Positions 56,824-64,000 of a stretch of DNA of 64,000 nt are shown here, piece by piece. The stretch's first letter is position 1. Every line of letters starts with the position of its first letter. The DNA comes from Balanoglossus misakiensis. Taxonomy: Eukaryota; Hemichordata. Under the pieces are notes generated by a model. It was not told where the DNA came from, did not search any database, and saw nothing but the letters and a program-made list of their open reading frames with translations. Made by a program: the position numbers and the translations under genes. The DNA is taken from NCBI GenBank assembly GCA_040954595.2, contig CM082593.2, positions 9,300,001 to 9,364,000 on the forward strand, read 5' to 3'.

Positions 56824-57643
56824 GTACGTGAACTGACTTATCACTTTATTATGGATAATGTGGCCACACAATTGGATAATAAAAAAATGCCTTTGAAAAA
56901 GACCTAATTACAACACTCTTATTTTCATCCAAAATTACTTTGCATGATCCAAATTCAATGGGAAGAAACAAGCTAACCCTGAACAAGAAGAGGGAAAGGC
57001 CAAAAAGTATTACCCATACTGATTTAGTTTTACTAACCATGATACCCTTGGGATCCAGCCATAGGAAGGACAGTGGGACACATTGCACTCTAAATTTAAC
57101 AATCTTTACAATTTAGCCAAAGATGTTGAACCATAGTGTATTTGACACATTTGTTCCGAATGAATAAATATGTTCCAGAAAGTAAATTTTGATGCATTTT
57201 TTTGTGTTTCACCAAAGTTAACAAATTTTTTTTTTTTTCAAGCCATCTCTGAAATTTTGCTGGCAATCTTTTTTTAAATCTTCCAGATCCCCTCCATCCT
57301 TAGTTAAGCTATGGAGTCAAAAACATCCAATGTTAAAAACTATATGACCAGTCAAAGCGTTTTCCTCGCTGTTAGAATCAATTGAGATTCTTCACCGTCA
57401 TTCTTTGATCTGTATTCATTTTAACAGTCGGCAATTTTCATTTTGTGTGTAGAAGGACTGTGCATTATCCTTTCAAATCAGTCAGTATGCCATTCTTGCT
57501 TGTTTTTTGCAATATGGCTGATACTTTTGATATTTGTTTATTTATTTGTAGGTTTGTTTGTTTGTTTGTTTGTTTAAAGAAACCTCATATTACATTTCAA
57601 TTTTTGTGACATTGTTCCCATGCTTCTCCTTCATTACTTACAG

Positions 57644-57742
57644 GATGGAGTCACCCCTTTGAATGATGCAGCAGGGTTTGGTGGTGAAGGCTGTGTCAGA
57701 TTGTTATTGGAACACAAAGCTGATGTTACCATACAAACCCAG
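57644..57742 (+). CDS. Ankyrin-repeat exon 3
   Basis: A 99-nt phase-0 exon after CTTCATTACTTACAG and before GTAAATACC. It encodes DGVTPLNDAAGFGGEG and CVRLLLEHKADVTIQTQ. It and exons 4 and 5 share nearly identical flanking intron: CTCCTTCATTACTTACAG before, GTAAATACCAAC...TCTGCAGGT after. Block duplication is the simplest explanation. Confidence 0.88.
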
Positions 57743-57911
57743 GTAAATACCAACTTGACTTCTGCAGGTTAATCTATCAGTATGGAATGATTTATTCATT
57801 CATTTTTTGTTTGTTTGTTTGTTTGTTTGTATGTTTTTTGTTTAAGGAAAATTACACATTACGTTTAATTTTTGTGACATTGTTCTCATGCTCCTCCTTC
57901 ATTACTTACAG

Positions 57912-58013
57912 TGGGGAGACACCCCTTTGCACTCTGCAGCAAGGAGGGATGTTGGTGAAGGCCGTGTCAGATTGTTATTGGAACACAAAGCTGATGTAAC
58001 CATACAAAACAAG
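57912..58013 (+). CDS. Ankyrin-repeat exon 4
   Basis: A 102-nt phase-0 exon encoding WGDTPLHSAARRDVGEGR and VRLLLEHKADVTIQNK, one codon longer than exon 3. TPLH and the LLLEHKADVTI segment are conserved. It lies only 169 bp after exon 3, within a duplicated unit carrying (TTTG)n. Confidence 0.88.
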
Positions 58014-60822
58014 GTAAATACCAACCTGACTTCTGCAGGTAAATTCTAAAAGTATGAGCTTTCTCAATAGTGCCATTTCCTCTGTAGTTTTCTTAGTAAA
58101 TTGTGTCTGGGATACAATGTATATATTTGTCCATTGCCCTTTGAATCAAAACTACTCCCTCCATTGGTCAGGTGTTGTACAGATAGACTGATGACAGTCC
58201 ATGCCAATCCTATCACAGAACGTATCAGATAGGGTGATTGTCTGTCGGCCTCCAGCATCTGCCAACTCCTGTCTGGTACCTAATACAATTCATCATAAGG
58301 AGGTGCCATATAATTTGTCACTGTCCTTTGAATCAAAACTACTTCCTCTCGGCCAGGTGTTGTCCAGACACAGACAAGTATTGATTCATTATGGTGATGT
58401 GATTGTCTCTCCTATATCTGAGACATTTGATCTCCACTGTGAGCAATTTGGAGTTATGAGAAAGGGGGATTGTCTCCAGCATCTGCCAAAAACTGTCGTG
58501 TTGAACATAAGGATGTTGTTGTTTATTGCATTGTTTATCGTCAATCTTTTGTGGTTTAAATAATAATCTCATTATTGGCACAGCGATTTCTGTCTGTCCT
58601 TCTGTAGACAGATTTTGTTCCACTCATATCTTGAGAGAAATTGAATCCAATGATATGAAATTTTGTATGTAGCATTGTTATGATAAGTTCTAGATCTGAT
58701 AAGATTTTGGTGGGTATGGCTTATTAATAAATTCTCCTTTGCATATTTGTGTGTGGTCGAACGTTAATTCACTACATACACATGTAGAATAACATAAACA
58801 GTGTCTTGTATCAAACATAATTAATGGAAAAAGGGAAGCGAGAGAGAGAGAGACTTTGTCCCTTTAATATTCAGGAATTTACTTTTCTTGTATACGTACA
58901 CTCTTATAATGATTGTAAATCTTGAGAATGGCTATCAAGTTGACAACCCTCGCACAAGTACATCATGTACATAAACAAAAATAGTCTGGTTTGTGGAGCC
59001 TCCTCCCTTTTTTACAGGAAGTACTTTCAAAATATGTTTATGCAATCAGTCCACACTCATGCTCAGTTTTGTGTCAGAATTATAGTCATAGCAACATTTT
59101 GAGTAAGACTTTACCAGAAGAACTTGTTTTCATTGCGGCTCTGATTGGGGCCGTTTTAAAAAGGGGTTTGTTTGGCAACTTTTAGGACCGAAGGACGGAT
59201 GCGCAGCCATGGTCACATCACACATGTCAAGTTGGGGACTTGCTGGGGGCAGGGGTGCTTGTTGACGGTGCCGAGAGGAGTCGGCCAGTTTTAGCTTGTA
59301 CTTCAGGCCGAATAGCACAGTGCCAACCCAATTTACCTTTTATAAACTTTATAAAATATAATACATTTTAACATTAAATTGTTCAGTCGGATGATTTTTT
59401 TCATCATTCTGAGCAACACAGCGGCAGCATTTGGACTGCTCTTTCTCTTGGAAATAGCTCAAGCTTATAAAACATGAGGTCTGTGCGGCTCCACTCCTCA
59501 GCTTGTCATCACTGTCTGTCACTTACCCAATCATTTCAAAGGGGGTGATCAAGATGGCCAGAACAGCAAGTTTTAACCAACCAGGTTCCAGAACCTGAGA
59601 GAAGGTGCTAAAAGCATGCAATAGATATATTGATGAGATAAACATTGGGAACAATAGGATTAAGGGAAGTGTGACTGGTCCAATCTGTTCTGTTTTAGTG
59701 TGGGGCACGGCTGGAATGGTTACACAAATGTCCTTGAAAGTTAGTGCTACTGTGGCTTCCAATGTTATCTCTTATGAAGAGTTTTGATAATTTTGTTTGT
59801 TCTTTATATTACATGAAAAGAATGACTGCATTCATTGCATTTAATTTTGTTTGCCACACATTCCCATTGGCCACAGTGTCCACTGAAGTCTTTCTTTGGT
59901 TATTAGACTTTTTGATGCAGTGCGATGGAGAAAGGGAATCAGTGTTAACTTTCTTCAGATGGTTTTTTTTTTGGTGAAATTCAAGTTTTTTTTATTTAAA
60001 CACTATTTCTACAAATAACGAGTGACACCATTGCACAACTCTACTTGATATTGTTGGACCACTCAGTAGAAATTTATTTTAATGATGATTGATTTATCCC
60101 TTGTCACATACAATTTCTCTGTTATTTCCCCTTTGATCGACATCGTTCAGTCTGCACAGCTTGGCTACTTTGTGCTGAGAACAGTCTGATGCCCTCCTAC
60201 AGGAAATAAACATAGTTTGGTTAGCTCAGATGTTTGATCTGTTTCCACATAAATCTCCACATATCTCAAATTTGTCATCATATTGGAGATGAGATGTGAT
60301 TATTCAAAATTCTTCTGACAATTCTACTAAATGTCACTGTAGTTGTTTGCTAAATCTTCTTCTATATTGTGCAGGTTGCAAAAATAAATTGGTCCCATTC
60401 AGGAAATGTTCACTAACATCACATCACTGTCAGTTTTTTGATAGAAAATCATAAATAAAGTTCAGTTTAAAATTGGTGTATTGGTTATCCGTAATGTTAT
60501 CTGTTTTGCAAGTTGTCAAATTTGAGTTTGTTTGTGAATTATTTATAGTAACTTTTCTTTCTGTATCAACTGGCAGATATTTTGTCAGAATTCTTTTAGC
60601 TCGTTAAAATGCATGTATAAAACTGAATTACACATCTTGTGTGTAGAGTCGATACTGTTTCTGTTCAAATGCCATTTACTGTTGGTTAATATTATCCACA
60701 AGGGAGTTTGCGATTATTTGTCGTTTGTGTGTTTGTTCGATCGTTCATTTTAACAAAATAACCTCATGTTACATTTCATTTTTCTTGACATTCTCATCAT
60801 GCTCCTCCTTCATTACTTACAG
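58014..60822. other. Long intron 4 of the ankyrin gene
   Basis: Largely non-coding. A local duplication is visible: TTTGAATCAAAACTACT with GGTCAGGTGTTGT-type text at about 58138-58175 and again at 58328-58365. A copy of the GACTTTGTCCC dispersed repeat lies at 58740-58870. A frame at 59523-59762 (minus) with two hydrophobic stretches is not recognised. Confidence 0.45.
58740..58870. repeat. Third copy of the GACTTTGTCCC dispersed repeat
   Basis: TCACTACATACACATGTAGAAT, TCAAACATAATTAATGG, (GA)n and GACTTTGTCCCTTTAAT, in the same order as 25310-25405. Confidence 0.65.
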
Positions 60823-60924
60823 AATGGAGACACCCCTTTGCATTATGCAGTAAGAGGGTGTCGTGGTGAAGGCCTTGTCAGATTGTTATTGGAACACAAA
60901 GCTGATGTGACCATACCAAACAAG
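60823..60924 (+). CDS. Ankyrin-repeat exon 5
   Basis: A 102-nt phase-0 exon encoding NGDTPLHYAVRGCRGEGL and VRLLLEHKADVTIPNK. Flanks are those of exons 3 and 4. The downstream intron (60925-61077) repeats the usual (TTTG)n and AATTTTGTGACATT text but is cut by a LINE just before the expected next acceptor, so the reading of later exons is not visible here. Confidence 0.88.
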
Positions 60925-61213
60925 GTAAATACCAACATGACGTCTGCAGGTTAATTCTATCAATGCGGATATATTCATTCATTTGTTTGTGTCTTTGTCT
61001 ATTTGTTTGTTTGTTTGTTAGTTTGTTTGTTTGTTTAAGGAAATTTCACATTACATTTCAATTTTGTGACATTATATATATATATTTATTTCACTATCTT
61101 AGGCCACCGGCCTTCATACAATAATTAAACTGATAAATATACAGACATGCAGTGGGGCTTACATTGACATAATAGATACAATGCCATCAAAACAGAAATA
61201 GACGTGTATGCGA

Positions 61214-62347
61214 TCAAGTGTCCTGCAATAAATTATCTCTTAACTTAAAACTATAATAAATAAACTTTGCCAGATTAACTAAGGTGTGGGGGTTTTGAGA
61301 GTTTAACAGGCTAGAGTATTTCTTCAATGAGGGTTGCTGATAGTGGAATGGTGAGAGAAAACGTGTTCTTAATTCCTTGTAGATGGGGCAAATAAGACAA
61401 ATGTGAAATTCCGTTTCAACTTGCTGTAAAATACAAAACTGACAAATTCTGTTATCTCTTGTTAACCCTTCAAAGCGGCCACTCTCTATTAATAGTTTGT
61501 GGTTTGAAATTCTAAATTTACAAAGGGTGACTCTAAATAGCTCAATATTTACACAATTCAAATATTTTTCAAAAGACAAATTATTTTTAAATAGACGATA
61601 AGAATCCATCTTAGTGGAATTGACCAATTCACTGTGCCATACCTGCTGACCAATATCCAGGCATCTTTGTTTAAAATTTGAAAGAAAAAGACACTCGTTT
61701 CCCACAGCCTGTGACTCCCAGGCAATACCAAAACCAAAATAAAATAAAAGGTCTTTGACCTTTTTGGCCCAACAATTATAACCTTTGTCTGCCATTTCAC
61801 GTTGGTAGTCATAACATTGCTTAGTATATCTATAATTTTCGCTATGAATTAATTTTACCCAGTATTTAATAATGCGTGGTAGACGAAGCGTTTTCAAAGA
61901 TTGTCTGCCCAGTTCCCCCAAGACAGCTAAATTGGTTGACCTTGAACTAACCATGAGTATATATTTACAGAAATCTATTTGAATTTTTTCAACATCCTTA
62001 CCCTCATGAAAACCCCATACTTCACTACCGTACATAAGTATTGGAAGAATTTTGCAGTCGAAAATTCGTAGAGCTAGCTCTATGTCTATGTTTTTAAACT
62101 GACTCAGATATCTTTTAATATTGTACATAGCTTTTTTCCCTTGTTTGGCAAGGATTTCTTGAGCCTTTGTCCAGATTCCTGAACAAGACAAGGTCAGACC
62201 GAGGTAGTTAAAATACGGTACTGTCTGAACCTGGACCCCATTCAATGTCCATCTCTCGTAATTTTTCAACCTTCCCCCACTCCTGAAGACATCAATTTTT
62301 GTCTTGGACCCATTAACTTTTAGTTTCCATCTGTTAGATAGATACAC
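61214..62347 (-). pseudogene. LINE ORF2 C-terminal part with CCHC-type finger
   Basis: Continues the RT thumb (WKLKVNGSKTKIDVFRSGG, YLGLTLSCSG) and the C-terminal domain, ending with CQFCILQQVETEFHICLICP. This C-x2-C...H...C finger followed by Y-x-x-x-R is found at the ends of several LINE clades (L1/Tx1, I-like). The finger is absent from the LINE family at 33-45 kb, so these are two different lineages. 377 residues are open to the stop at 61214. Confidence 0.88.
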
Positions 62348-63969
62348 GATTTGTTAAGCTGTCTTTGTAGTCCAATTACTGAATTACTTACAATTGTTAA
62401 ATCGTCAGCAAAGCAAAGATACAAGAGCTTCAAAATTCCTACATAAACACCATTAAACATGCCATTTTTGAGGGTTTCGCCAAGATCATCGATGAAAAGA
62501 TTAAATAATAATGGGGACAAAACAGATCCTTGTTGCACACCATAAGTACACTGGAAAAAGTTTGTAATCCCATGTGGTGTTCGTACACATGATTTCACCG
62601 ATTTGTACATAGATTTTAACACTATAAGCATTTTACTCTTCATTTCACGTTTCAGTAATTTATAAAACAAGGCGTTGTGATCAATTCTATCGAAAGCTTT
62701 CTCGAAATCAATGAATGCACCATAAAAACGTGATTTGTGTTTGGATAAGTATTTCCATATTGTAGTATCCAAAATAAAAATGTTGTCAATTGTGCTGCGG
62801 TTCTTCCTAAAACCAGCCTGAGCTTCAGTGATTGGCGAATTAAGTTCAACAAAGTCATTTAAACGCTTGAACATCACATTGCAAAAAATCTTACCAATAA
62901 TAGGAAGAAGAGTTATTCCCCTATAGTTACACACAGAGTCATGTACCCCTTTCTTAAAAAGAGGGATAATCATACCATTAACCCACTCTTCTGGGAAAAT
63001 ACCTGAGTTGAGAACACTATTGAAAAAGTTATACAAAATTAATCTAAATTCTTGGCATGAATACTTAAAGAAATCCGCAGGTATGCCATCAACGCCTGCA
63101 GCTTTACCCAATTTCAGGTTATTAATTGCACTATCTATTTCTTCAAGTGATATTTCACTATCCAGAACACTGGTATCAACGTCTGTGCCTACATCCGTAT
63201 ATACAGGATCATGAAATGAAAACGAATTGTTTACAAACTCGTCGACTTCCACATAAAAATCTTGGAAATCGTCGTGTAAATTGCCAGGAGTATTAAATAA
63301 AACAGAAAAGTAATCAACCCATTCCTTAGCAGTAATTGAATCAGGGGGACCCGGGGTATAAGGTCTCAACATGGACCAAAAACGCTTAGAATTCGGGTCC
63401 TTGGCGGCTTCGGCAAAATTACGTTGTTTCAATATATCATAGTTCCTTTTCTTTTCTTTCAGCAGGTTGTGATAATCTCGCTGGATGGATTTATAGACAC
63501 CGAATGAAATAGGGGTGGGACTATATTTATGGTTTCTAAGGACATTCTTAACTTTGGCTTTAAATTCACGGCATTCATCATCCCACCAATTATTCGTCTT
63601 TTTCACTCGTCTACCCATGCCACCTGTTTTCATACATGAAAGTGAGTTCCAAATTGTATCCCTCAGACAAAGCGCAGCATTGTCTATTTCCCCTAAAGAG
63701 AGAAGCCTATTGATTTCAGACACATGTGAGTTTGAAGATGCGCTGTTCCAAAAGTTGTTAACTACATTGAGTAACTTATTATCCCATTTACAAGTAAATA
63801 TAGAAGAGTTATTAACATTGTTATAATCAGACGTAAGACTTGTTCTCTCTTGGTGAGACAGGTCTAATTTAAATATCAGTGGTTGGTGGTCTGATTCAAC
63901 CCTAGAATCAATATACATATCTGTTAACAGGTGAAGATCATGACAAGATAACAAAAGGTAATCTATCAC
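62320..63969 (-). pseudogene. LINE ORF2: endonuclease end and reverse transcriptase
   Basis: Begins near the end of the AP endonuclease (ESDHQPLIF, SDH motif). RT follows: EEIDSAINNLKLGKAAGVDG, NYRGITLLPIIGKIF, GAFIDFEKAFDRIDHNALFY (first catalytic Asp), TYGVQQGSVLSPLLFNLFID and CFADDLTIVSN (FADD intact). The frame ends at 62320; the continuation is in another frame at 62347, so one small indel near 62340 breaks an otherwise intact gene. The open frame of 549 residues suggests a fairly young copy. Confidence 0.9.
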
Positions 63970-64000
63970 ACTGCCCCCGCTTTTGGAAAGAAATGTATAC

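Larger units (their letters stand above)
61078..64000 (-). mobile_element. LINE in opposite orientation within the ankyrin gene
   Basis: A non-LTR retrotransposon on the minus strand. The 3' end is at about 61078, with AATAAA and a (TA)n tail on its sense strand; the 5' part runs past the window end. It lies in an intron and opposes host transcription. It contains the ORF2 pieces listed next. No target duplication can be judged, because the 5' border is outside. Confidence 0.85.

Noticed and set aside
59523-59762. Two-span membrane protein on the minus strand
   Set aside because: Short hydrophobic frame in an intron, without splice sites, homology or conserved motif.

Overview
This window is eukaryotic and most likely from a marine invertebrate animal. 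It is AT-rich and dominated by transposable elements. The coding pieces with clear splice signals are split into small phase-matched exons: a C-type-lectin-like gene on the minus strand and an ankyrin-repeat gene on the plus strand. I cannot name the species. No operons, rRNA or CRISPR arrays are seen.

Layout. 1-4.05 kb: non-coding DNA with small inverted-repeat elements, a decayed HIRAN-like fragment and a dead CR1/L2-like LINE on the minus strand. 4.08-13.96 kb: a scrambled cluster of one Ty3/gypsy family that carries a C-terminal chromodomain. It holds a minus-strand integrase-chromodomain-LTR piece, a plus-strand LTR-RT piece fused to an integrase tail, and a minus-strand integrase piece fused to RT. 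The last piece is split by a 1.9-kb TIR element (8097-9998) and by a 2.9-kb foldback element (10881-13807) built of inverted arrays of a 69-bp repeat. 13.96-16.2 kb: four-plus copies of a ~530-bp tandem repeat with a tRNA-like segment. 16.42-24.49 kb: a complete, young Ty3/gypsy retrotransposon with 642-bp LTRs that look identical. It has an AATA target duplication, a tRNA-Ser-type primer site, a Gag with an RRM-like N-terminus (PNMA-like architecture), an in-phase UUUAAAU slippery site and a full Pol.

24.5-33 kb: mostly non-coding, with scattered minus-strand exons (C-type lectin halves, a Ser/Thr-rich segment, a transmembrane/tail exon) that may form one receptor-like gene, and a 146-bp tandem repeat. 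33-46 kb: three copies of one CR1/L2/jockey-type LINE (A, B, C). Copy B carries ORF1 and an ORF2 split by a ~1-kb insert made of three adjacent hairpins. Two clusters of an AGAATCC/GGATTCT heptamer flank this zone. 46-55 kb: largely non-coding with MITEs, a long hairpin (51033-51385) and a TTAA-flanked element (51420-52214).

55.3-61 kb: five phase-0 exons, each one ankyrin repeat. Exons 3-5 are recent tandem duplicates that include flanking intron. 61.08-64.0 kb: a nearly complete minus-strand LINE inserted in the last intron, just where the next ankyrin exon would be expected; it runs off the window end.

All identity statements come from reading the sequence by eye. Family names rest on recognised motifs, not searches.
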